Positions 1-4,846 of a stretch of DNA of 10,046 bases are shown here, piece after piece. Source of the DNA: Methanospirillum hungatei (lineage in GTDB: Archaea; Halobacteriota; Methanomicrobia; Methanomicrobiales; Methanospirillaceae); contig NZ_JAIWNS010000190.1 of assembly GCF_020216685.1 (NCBI RefSeq), forward strand, positions 1 through 10,046, given 5' to 3'. The notes under the pieces were generated by a model. It had not been told where the DNA came from, did not search any database, and was given only the letters and a program-made list of their open reading frames with translations. A program made the position numbers and the translations under genes. Each line of letters starts with the position of its first letter. The first letter of the stretch is position 1.

Positions 1-1
1 G

Positions 2-502
2 ATCCTCAGCAGAGTGATACATGGCGAGTGTCCGGAGATATTTCTTGAAATCCCGCCCTACCGGACCCCCCGGCTGAACATGGTCTTGAAAAAGACCTGG
101 ATGCGTCTTGTTGCGTTCATTGCGGAAGCGGTACCCTATCTGTTCCTGGGTGTCCTGCTGGTTAATATATTATATGCAACCGGATTTCTTGCCTGGCTCG
201 GCACAGTGCTCGCTCCTCTCATTGTTGGCTGGCTTGGTCTGCCAAAGGAAGCATCCGGAGCTCTTCTGACCGGATTTTTACGAAAAGATCTGGCCATTGG
301 TATGCTCCTTCCCCTGGAGATGTCCGCCCAGCAGATGGTTGTAGCGGTCACCACGCTGACGATGTACTTTCCTTGTGCCGGGGCCTTTGCAGTACTGTAT
401 CGTGAGCTTGGACTCATCGGAATGGTAAAATCGGTTATCATTATGGCAACCACCGCATTTTTCGTGGGTGGAATCATGCGGTTTATCTTGATTGGAGTAT
501 AA
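2..502 (+). CDS. feoB: Ferrous iron transport protein B, C-terminal part (cut by window edge)
   Basis: This is the C-terminal end of a FeoB-type GTP-driven Fe(II) transporter of the cytoplasmic membrane. The frame is open to the left edge, so the G domain and first membrane half lie outside the window; the GTG at 14 is not a real start. What is seen: an EIPPYRTPR segment typical of the stretch before the last FeoB membrane block, then a long hydrophobic helix (AVPYLFLGVLLVNILYATGF), a second gate-like motif (GLPKEASGALLTGFLRKD) and a helix with MYFPCAGAF, where FeoB proteins keep a Pro-Cys. A final hydrophobic helix runs almost to the C-terminus. Family knowledge gives the transport role. It converges on the radical SAM gene, with 48 bases between the stops. 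A different nucleoside-recognition/gate protein is a less likely alternative. Confidence 0.8.
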   Translation: MLSRVIHGECPEIFLEIPPYRTPRLNMVLKKTWMRLVAFIAEAVPYLFLGVLLVNILYATGFLAWLGTVLAPLIVGWLGLPKEASGALLTGFLRKDLAIGMLLPLEMSAQQMVVAVTTLTMYFPCAGAFAVLYRELGLIGMVKSVIIMATTAFFVGGIMRFILIGV

Positions 503-550
503 TGAGGGAGAATAAGAAAATGGTGAAGGGATCTGATGGACGCATGTCTT

Positions 551-1492
551 TCAGGTTTCTGAGGAGATCCAATAAAAAATCCCCCTATTACCACTTTTTG
601 CCTGTACAATCCCCTGCTGAACCATCAGGGCCAGTTTTTTTCTGACATCCGGTACCTGAAGACCGGTCATGTGTGCGATATCTTCAGCAGTACACGGACG
701 ACGCCGGAGTGTTTCATCTATCTGGGCAATACTATCATCCTGGGTAAGAATCGCTCCTGGTTCATCAAACCCGGTGATATCAACCGGTATCCCTCCTTCA
801 GCAAAGAACTCCTGGATTCTCTTTAAATGCCGCGGGTCAGGTGAAGATACCCATGCTTCGGTCCCCGGCCGGTCAAGGTAATTGAGCTGGATCCGGTCAG
901 GCCTGATGTGATATACCGCTGACCGGAGCGACCCGAGTTCATTTTCTGTGGTGTTCAGTCCGGGGATCAAAAATACCTCCAGCCAGATCTGCCCTGTATA
1001 CTCATTCCTGAGACTTTGTAACCCCCGGATGATCCCGGTAACAGATAATCCCGGAACCGGCCGGTGAATTTTCTCGAAGATCTCCTGAGTGGTTGTTGTT
1101 ATCGTCGGACTCACGAGATCAGCCTGGAGAAGGTCCCGCCGTACATCCGGGTCAGTGCAGAGACTTCCATTTGTCAGGACCGCTACCTTATATTGATCAT
1201 AGTTTTGTTTCAGATGGGTCAATACAGGACCGAGGGAGAGCGAGAGGGTGGGTTCGCCTGATCCGGCGAACGTGATATAATCAAGTTTTGGGGATGAGGA
1301 GAGAATGGTATCCACCTGGTGTATGATCTCATCGGTTCGGAAAAACTCTCTTCGCTGTGATGTGAGATCTGTTGTTGCTCCGCATTCGCAGTACACGCAG
1401 TTATATGAACATGTCTTAAAGGGGATGAGATCAATTCCTAGAGATCGTCCAAGTCGTCGTGAGATAACCGGCCCGAAAATGTGGTGAGTCAT
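551..1492 (-). CDS. Radical SAM protein, COG0731 type, with C-terminal winged-helix-like domain
   Basis: A 313-residue radical SAM enzyme. The N-terminus reads FGPVISRRLGRSLGIDLIPF, typical of the COG0731 Fe-S oxidoreductase family, which is distantly related to the wyosine synthase TYW1. The 4Fe-4S/SAM motif CxxxCxxC is at C28, C32 and C35, with an extra C37. The glycine-rich SAM motif GSGEPT is at 77-82 and TNGS at 107-110. About residues 255-309 look like a winged helix (RRRPCTAEDIAHMTGLQ, then VRKKLALMVQQGIV and a hairpin ending in FYWI), so nucleic-acid binding or regulation is possible. The substrate cannot be told from sequence. The start fits the family N-terminus, although no clear Shine-Dalgarno site precedes it. 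It begins 30 bases after the broken PIN gene on the same strand and could be cotranscribed with it. Confidence 0.85.
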   Translation of the reverse strand: MTHHIFGPVISRRLGRSLGIDLIPFKTCSYNCVYCECGATTDLTSQRREFFRTDEIIHQVDTILSSSPKLDYITFAGSGEPTLSLSLGPVLTHLKQNYDQYKVAVLTNGSLCTDPDVRRDLLQADLVSPTITTTTQEIFEKIHRPVPGLSVTGIIRGLQSLRNEYTGQIWLEVFLIPGLNTTENELGSLRSAVYHIRPDRIQLNYLDRPGTEAWVSSPDPRHLKRIQEFFAEGGIPVDITGFDEPGAILTQDDSIAQIDETLRRRPCTAEDIAHMTGLQVPDVRKKLALMVQQGIVQAKSGNRGIFYWISSET

Positions 1493-1522
1493 AGTTTCAA
1501 TGGGATACCTGAATAATCGAAT

Positions 1523-1933
1523 TCACTGGGTTTCTCTCAATGGAATGATATTCAATCCATCTATCTTTTTGAAGTCTTTCGTATTATCTTTCAGTATTCC
1601 ATCAGCATTGCCTAATGCCTGAATGCCAATGATTGCATCATTTATTCGAAGTTCCTTATCACAACTGGTAAATATGGCTTTATTCATTATTTCATAAGAA
1701 ATGGGAAGATATGTGATGTATTTTGAGGATAAGATTGCTTATGTTCTTTGCATCGCTTCTTCTTTACCCAGCATACGGGTTAGGATGTGGTACGTCTCAG
1801 AAATTATGATAGTATTCAAAAAAGTATTATCAGAAGCAATCATTTCCTCGATAATGGCAAGACTCTCTTTCTGCTCAGGCATTGTTGCATTATTTGCGAA
1901 AATGAGTATATTAGAGTCAATAATTACCTGCAA
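1523..1933 (-). pseudogene. PIN-domain (VapC-like) toxin gene with an in-frame stop
   Basis: The frame starting at 1933 encodes a PIN-domain ribonuclease, but codon 65 (1739-1741) is TAA. Translation past it in the same frame gives 136 codons ending at a TGA at 1523-1525, and that continuation is plainly PIN-like (RINDAIIGIQALGNADGILK, then KDFKKIDGLNIIP). Acidic residues expected for the metal site lie on both sides: D6 in IIDSN and E46 in ISETYH before the stop, D99 in RINDA and D120 in KDF after it. The 64-residue product before the stop would lack half of the catalytic site, so toxin activity is probably lost. No frameshift is needed; a single base change would restore a sense codon. UAA is not the pyrrolysine codon, so recoding is unlikely. 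The start overlaps the end of the upstream antitoxin gene by 10 bases. Confidence 0.75.
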
Positions 1934-2172
1934 TCTGACCAGAACTCATTTTTCATTGCTTCAATGTCACTTCGGGTGAATTTTTCTTTTGAATTTGCAG
2001 GTTCCCGTATGGATTTCAGGAACGGATCCTCATCGGATTCCCGGTGAATGACTATTGTATCATTATCCATCACCTGTAGAGATACTTTTTCAAATGGTCT
2101 AAAGAGCACTTTCTCATTTATCGCGTTAAGAGAAATTTTGAGATCCTGATCTATCTGAATTACTGTATTCAT
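1924..2172 (-). CDS. VapB/AbrB-like antitoxin (partner of the broken PIN toxin)
   Basis: An 82-residue protein directly before a PIN-domain frame and overlapping it by 10 bases, the usual arrangement of an antitoxin and its toxin. Residues 1-45 look like a small beta-rich DNA-binding fold of the swapped-hairpin AbrB type (IQIDQDLKISLNAINEKVLF, then VSLQVMDNDTIVIHR). The C-terminal part is charged and ends in a helix with a Trp (RSDIEAMKNEFWSDCR), as expected of a region that binds and blocks the toxin. The antitoxin frame is intact although the toxin frame is interrupted. A TATA-like element centred near 2200 lies about 28 bases before the ATG, so the mRNA is probably leaderless or nearly so. 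The function is inferred from size, position and fold style; a specific family is not assigned. Confidence 0.65.
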   Translation of the reverse strand: MNTVIQIDQDLKISLNAINEKVLFRPFEKVSLQVMDNDTIVIHRESDEDPFLKSIREPANSKEKFTRSDIEAMKNEFWSDCR

Positions 2173-2194
2173 AAGGCATCTTTTCTGGTTTACC

Positions 2195-2204
2195 TAGATA
2201 TAAG
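2195..2204 (-). promoter_or_regulatory. TATA-type promoter of the antitoxin gene
   Basis: On the minus strand this reads CTTATATCTA. It is centred about 28 bases upstream of the ATG at 2172, which would put the transcript start within a few bases of the start codon. No Shine-Dalgarno site is seen before that ATG, in keeping with a leaderless mRNA. This is inferred from archaeal promoter spacing. Confidence 0.4.
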
Positions 2205-2251
2205 TTATCAATTTAGTATCATAATGGATGTACTGAAAGAATACTTTTCTC

Positions 2252-2296
2252 AAAAATAAAAACCTGATCAGGATATGTAAGGATCTATAGAGATCC
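2252..2296 (-). terminator. Double hairpin and T-tract after the DUF5320 gene
   Basis: Downstream of the stop at 2314-2316, the minus strand holds a 6-bp hairpin (GGATCT / AGATCC, 4-base loop, 2281-2296). It is followed by the 10-bp palindrome CCTGATCAGG (2263-2272), which runs directly into TTTTTATTTTTG (2251-2262). The palindrome plus T-rich tract is a good archaeal terminator candidate. It separates this gene from the downstream antitoxin promoter. Confidence 0.55.
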
Positions 2297-2313
2297 CACC
2301 GCTGTAACAGATT

Positions 2314-2592
2314 TTACCAGAAACAGCGTCCCCTTCTTCCTCGAGAGCCTCCATATGCACAGCCTCTTCCCCCGCCATAGGGTATTCCTCCACGACCTCG
2401 TCCGTATACGGGTGTCTGACCCTGAACAGGTGGCTGAAATATGGGTACATTTTCGCTGGTAACTCCTGTCTGGTTTTCTCCGGAAGATGTAGTTTGAGCC
2501 TGTTCCGGCTGGTATACAGTGCGGCAGTATCCAAATCCTCTTCCGGTCATGGGACCCCTTCCAATGGGTCCGGTTCCATCAAATCGTGGCAT
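2314..2592 (-). CDS. DUF5320-type Gly/Arg-rich small protein
   Basis: A 92-residue protein. The N-terminus MPRFDGTGPIGRGPMTGRG followed by GYC matches the DUF5320 family signature (MPxxDGTGPxGxGPxTGRGxGYC). The middle (about 24-60) is low-complexity, rich in Gln, Ser, Thr and Pro. The tail is Gly/Arg/Tyr repeats ending in RRGRCFW, with Cys at 23, 78 and 90. The family has no proven function; in archaea and anaerobic bacteria its members often sit near iron-molybdenum-cofactor-like or other metal proteins. The frame stays open further upstream, but I chose the ATG at 2592 because the family signature begins there and AGGAG (2600-2604) sits 7 bases before it. Two perfect palindromes lie just upstream. 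The CGGC-domain gene is upstream on the same strand but is separated by a T-tract and this regulatory region. Confidence 0.8.
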   Translation of the reverse strand: MPRFDGTGPIGRGPMTGRGFGYCRTVYQPEQAQTTSSGENQTGVTSENVPIFQPPVQGQTPVYGRGRGGIPYGGGRGCAYGGSRGRRGRCFW

Positions 2593-2604
2593 AGGTATAC
2601 TCCT

Positions 2605-2642
2605 GGTACGATGTATCGTACCATTATTACTCATATGAGTAA
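2605..2642 (-). promoter_or_regulatory. Twin palindromes at the promoter of the DUF5320 gene
   Basis: Two perfect inverted repeats lie side by side. TTACTCATATGAGTAA (16 bp, 2627-2642) is followed after 4 bases by GGTACGATACATCGTACC in minus-strand sense (8-bp arms, 2605-2622). The second one abuts the AGGAG ribosome binding site. A TATA-like CTTTTATGTAT (2645-2655) predicts a transcript start near 2625, between the two. They are likely operators for a dimeric repressor; the second could also form an mRNA hairpin next to the ribosome binding site. The regulator is unknown and is not encoded in the window as far as I can see. Confidence 0.55.
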
Positions 2643-2732
2643 AAATACATAAAAGTATCTCAAAACGTTCGTTCCATGCACCATCCTCTACCGGGATATT
2701 CGGCTTAAAATGGGCATTCTCTGAATTTAATA

Positions 2733-2745
2733 AGAAAAAAAAGAT
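2733..2745 (-). terminator. Oligo-T tract after the CGGC-domain gene
   Basis: A run of eight T on the minus strand (2735-2742), about 25 bases after the stop of the CGGC-domain gene. Oligo-T tracts alone are enough for many archaeal terminators. No strong hairpin precedes it. Confidence 0.4.
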
Positions 2746-2767
2746 ATGGAAATAAAAGATCTTGAGT

Positions 2768-3214
2768 TTAATTGTAATCTGCCCTGGTTTTTTCATCACC
2801 AAGAGTAGGGGCCAGCATGTCTTTCCATGATTCAGAATCCCATGTCCCAAGATTAGTATGTGTCTCATAGTAACTTGTTGGAATGGGATGTGTGCCGATC
2901 ACCACTTCGATTCCATATTTTTCCGTGATGAAGGATGAGAAATATTTTATGCGTGGACATGGGGGGTATCCTATGATCATTCCCGTGGCCAGGTGAATTA
3001 TCTCAGCACCGTTCTTTTTCATCTCTGCCGGAGCATATTCAATATTCCCGCCCGGACATCCATTACAGGTGGCAAATCCAACCAGTTCAATCTCCATTCC
3101 CTTATACCTGCTGAAGGCTCCTTCACGGTTGTGCAGGGACCTCAGGCATTTGCCTCCGGCACATGTTCTGTACCGATCACAGATAATTATCCCGATTTTT
3201 TTGGCTTTACTCAT
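2768..3214 (-). CDS. CGGC-domain protein (probable metal-binding, cysteine-rich)
   Basis: A 148-residue soluble protein of the CGGC-domain family, which is predicted to bind metal through conserved Cys and His. Visible signature residues are C12, C18 and C23 (CDRYRTCAGGKC), the block FATCNGCPGG with C50 and C53, HLATG at 74-78, YPPCP with C86, and IGTHPIP with H109. The length is about normal and the whole domain is present. An ATG 12 bases further upstream (3226) is in frame, but the ATG at 3214 is preferred because GGGAG lies 5 bases before it. No enzymatic role is established for the family. Its neighbourhood here, with the DUF5320 protein downstream and feoB a few genes away, points to metal or redox handling, which is inference. 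Confidence 0.8.
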   Translation of the reverse strand: MSKAKKIGIIICDRYRTCAGGKCLRSLHNREGAFSRYKGMEIELVGFATCNGCPGGNIEYAPAEMKKNGAEIIHLATGMIIGYPPCPRIKYFSSFITEKYGIEVVIGTHPIPTSYYETHTNLGTWDSESWKDMLAPTLGDEKTRADYN

Positions 3215-3259
3215 AGAATCTCCCATTCCTTCTCAGTATTCTATTAGAGTTTGGAAAAC

Positions 3260-3300
3260 CAGAGCGAAAAAAGTTGGTTATACTCCGGAAACCACCGGAG
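3260..3300 (-). terminator. Hairpin and T-tract at the end of the TPR gene
   Basis: On the minus strand, CTCCGG (3295-3300), a 6-base loop and CCGGAG (3283-3288) form a GC-rich stem. It lies in the last codons of the TPR gene and is followed after the stop by a six-T run (about 3267-3272). It is a likely transcription terminator overlapping the coding end. Confidence 0.5.
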
Positions 3301-3997
3301 GAATGTATGCTGACATCGGTACCGGGTTTTGAATAATACTTCTTTGGTTCAGCTCTTCAAGGAGACGGGATATCTCACCTAGTTCATCCGGATGGGACAC
3401 TCCTGCCTTCTCATACTGCTCAATTGCAGTTTCAAGGGCTGCTTTAGCTTCCGCAAACCGGTTTAAGCTATAGAGAACTCTTCCCTTTCCTGCATATGAA
3501 GCCCAGTTTGATGACGCCCCTTTTGCATACGAGATGGCTTTCGTGTAGGCATCAAGTGCTGAAAGGAATCTTTTCTGGCTTTCAAGAGCTATCCCAAGGC
3601 CATACCATGCATCGGACGAATCAGGTTTTAGAGCGGTTGCAGCCTGAAAAGCCGTAAACGCAGCACGATAATTTCCTCCCTCGAGAGCAGCAAGCCCCTC
3701 TGATATATGAGTATCATATGCATCAGAACCAATTACCGGGGTCGGGGTCGGGGTGACTCCCCGGTCAAGTACCGTACTCATCAGGTTTTGATCAATTTGG
3801 GCAAGCAGCCAGTTTGGGGCACTAAAGAGTGAACCATGGGACCATCCGGGTTCGTAGGGAATCATCCCTGATGGTACAAGTTCTGGATCAAACGAATACC
3901 CGTTGTAGTACGTTTTGTTGACATCCGCACCAGAAGGGATTCCCAGTATAATCAATGTTATAGCCAGGACGAAGAGTATTGATGTGAGATGAGACAT
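3278..3997 (-). CDS. Exported TPR-repeat protein
   Basis: A 239-residue protein with an N-terminal hydrophobic segment (about residues 6-20, ILFVLAITLIILGI) ending PSGA before a polar region, so a signal peptide or membrane anchor. Residues 25-80 have no recognised domain. A TPTPTP linker at 82-87 is typical of secreted proteins in this archaeal group. It is followed by about three tetratricopeptide repeats: roughly 93-126 (EGLAALEGGNYRAAFTAFQA), 127-160 (WYGLGIALESQKRFLSALDA) and 163-197 (GKGRVLYSLNRFAEAKAALE). TPRs hold protein partners, probably outside the membrane here; the partner is unknown. The ATG at 3997 has no Shine-Dalgarno site but lies about 27 bases after a TATA-like element, suggesting a leaderless mRNA. 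It is transcribed away from the toxin-antitoxin pair that follows. Confidence 0.75.
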   Translation of the reverse strand: MSHLTSILFVLAITLIILGIPSGADVNKTYYNGYSFDPELVPSGMIPYEPGWSHGSLFSAPNWLLAQIDQNLMSTVLDRGVTPTPTPVIGSDAYDTHISEGLAALEGGNYRAAFTAFQAATALKPDSSDAWYGLGIALESQKRFLSALDAYTKAISYAKGASSNWASYAGKGRVLYSLNRFAEAKAALETAIEQYEKAGVSHPDELGEISRLLEELNQRSIIQNPVPMSAYIPPVVSGV

Positions 3998-4018
3998 AGA
4001 TAATTGATCTCATATGGG

Positions 4019-4030
4019 AAATAAATAGTT
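4019..4030 (-). promoter_or_regulatory. TATA-type promoter of the TPR gene
   Basis: On the minus strand this reads CTATTTATTT, centred about 27 bases before the ATG at 3997. This spacing would place the transcript start at or next to the start codon. It lies in the 116-base gap between two divergent genes. Confidence 0.4.
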
Positions 4031-4113
4031 TGTCCTATGAACACAATTATCATCAGACGCTATAATGGGTATGTTCCAATGTCTCAAATATCAGAAAAAC
4101 AAATTTACCTTAT

Positions 4114-4356
4114 ATGGAAGTAATCATCAGGGAAAATGGTGATCTAACCATCCCTCATACAATATTTGCCAATACGAATTTCAAGCCCGGCCAAAAAGTA
4201 ATCATTACCATTGAATCTGGAAAAATTATAATTTCTCCAGATAAAGGAGAAATATTAGAAAGATTTAAGCAACTTTCTAAAAACAATTATATTACTCATA
4301 TTGATTCGGATGAGATCCATGAGCAGATGATTCTCGAGAAATTTAAAACAATATGA
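4114..4356 (+). CDS. VapB-type antitoxin, AbrB/SpoVT fold
   Basis: An 80-residue protein with an N-terminal AbrB/SpoVT-like DNA-binding region (residues 1-42: VIIRENGDLTIPHTI, then FKPGQKVIITIESGKIIISP). The C-terminal helical tail (about 45-80, DSDEIHEQMILEKFKTI) would be the toxin-binding part. Its stop overlaps the start of the PIN gene by ATGA, so the two are translationally coupled. In such pairs the antitoxin also represses its own operon. No Shine-Dalgarno site precedes the ATG; an AAATATCA element about 25 bases upstream (4086-4093) may be the TATA box of a leaderless transcript. The gene is visibly richer in A and T than the nearby mcr genes, which may reflect acquisition by transfer. 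Confidence 0.75.
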   Translation: MEVIIRENGDLTIPHTIFANTNFKPGQKVIITIESGKIIISPDKGEILERFKQLSKNNYITHIDSDEIHEQMILEKFKTI

Positions 4357-4763
4357 AATATATTGACTCAAATTTTTTTATTTATGCTACAGCAAGTGAT
4401 ACTCCTGAAGGTCACTGGTGCAGAAAAATCCTTGGTCATATAATGGAGGGTGAATTCATTGCATGTACCTCCACTCTAACCTGGGACGAAATTGTCTACG
4501 TGCTGATGAAAAAGATAAACCGTGAGATCGCTCTTGAATGTTCAGAATATTTTCTCTCACTACCAAATGTACATTATATTGATGTCAGCCCTGAAATTCT
4601 GAAATCAGCACATTTTATTATGACCCAATACGCAATAAAACCAAGAGATGCGATACACGCAGCCTGGATGTCACATCAGGGTATTGACACGATGATCACG
4701 GAAGATACCCATTTTGATCGGATTCCATCAGTAAAACGAGTATGGATAAACGATATCCCATGA
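4353..4763 (+). CDS. vapC: VapC-type PIN-domain ribonuclease toxin
   Basis: A 136-residue PIN-domain protein, the usual size for a VapC toxin. These are magnesium-dependent endoribonucleases that cut tRNA or rRNA when the antitoxin is lost. The expected acidic residues are present: D5 in YIDSN, E46 in TWDEIVY, D99 in KPRDAIHAA and D118 in TEDTHFDRI, the last in the conserved C-terminal D-x-x-F-D-like position. It is intact from end to end, in contrast to the broken PIN gene 2.4 kb away. It overlaps the antitoxin by four bases and ends 75 bases from the end of mcrA, in convergent orientation. The exact RNA target cannot be read from sequence. The gene symbol is used in the family sense. Confidence 0.82.
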   Translation: MKYIDSNFFIYATASDTPEGHWCRKILGHIMEGEFIACTSTLTWDEIVYVLMKKINREIALECSEYFLSLPNVHYIDVSPEILKSAHFIMTQYAIKPRDAIHAAWMSHQGIDTMITEDTHFDRIPSVKRVWINDIP

Positions 4764-4766
4764 TAC

Positions 4767-4780
4767 AGACCTGAAGGTCT
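4767..4780 (+). terminator. Small hairpin after the VapC-type gene
   Basis: AGACCT and AGGTCT form inverted arms with a 2-base gap, three bases after the toxin stop. What follows is only weakly T-rich, so it is a modest terminator candidate between convergent transcripts. Confidence 0.3.
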
Positions 4781-4809
4781 CTACTCTTAAACCTTCTTAC
4801 AAACAGCAG

Positions 4810-4846
4810 CGAAAAAAAGAAAAAATATTTTTTCCCGTTTAACGGG
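4810..4846 (-). terminator. Terminator of the mcr operon, overlapping the mcrA stop
   Basis: The perfect 13-base inverted repeat CCCGTT-T-AACGGG (4834-4846) includes the last codons and the TAA stop of mcrA. On the minus strand it is followed at once by AAAAAATATTTTTTC and then TTTTTTTC, a T-rich tract typical of archaeal termination. It closes the only complete operon in the window. Confidence 0.65.

Noticed and set aside
502..645. Small plus-strand frame (about 47 codons) starting at the feoB stop as TAATG
   Set aside because: The overlap looks like coupling, but most of it lies antisense to the 3' end of the radical SAM gene and it resembles no FeoA or FeoC protein.
1739..1741. Recoding (pyrrolysine-type) of the internal stop in the PIN gene
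   Set aside because: The codon is UAA, not UAG, so pyrrolysine insertion is not expected.
1701..2047. Plus-strand frames of 86-92 codons opposite the antitoxin and PIN genes
   Set aside because: They are antisense to sequence with recognisable toxin-antitoxin features and have no domain or ribosome binding site of their own.
2593..2868. N-terminal extension of the DUF5320 frame
   Set aside because: The longer frame runs through the palindromes, the TATA-like element and the end of the CGGC gene. The family signature and the ribosome binding site both support the start at 2592.
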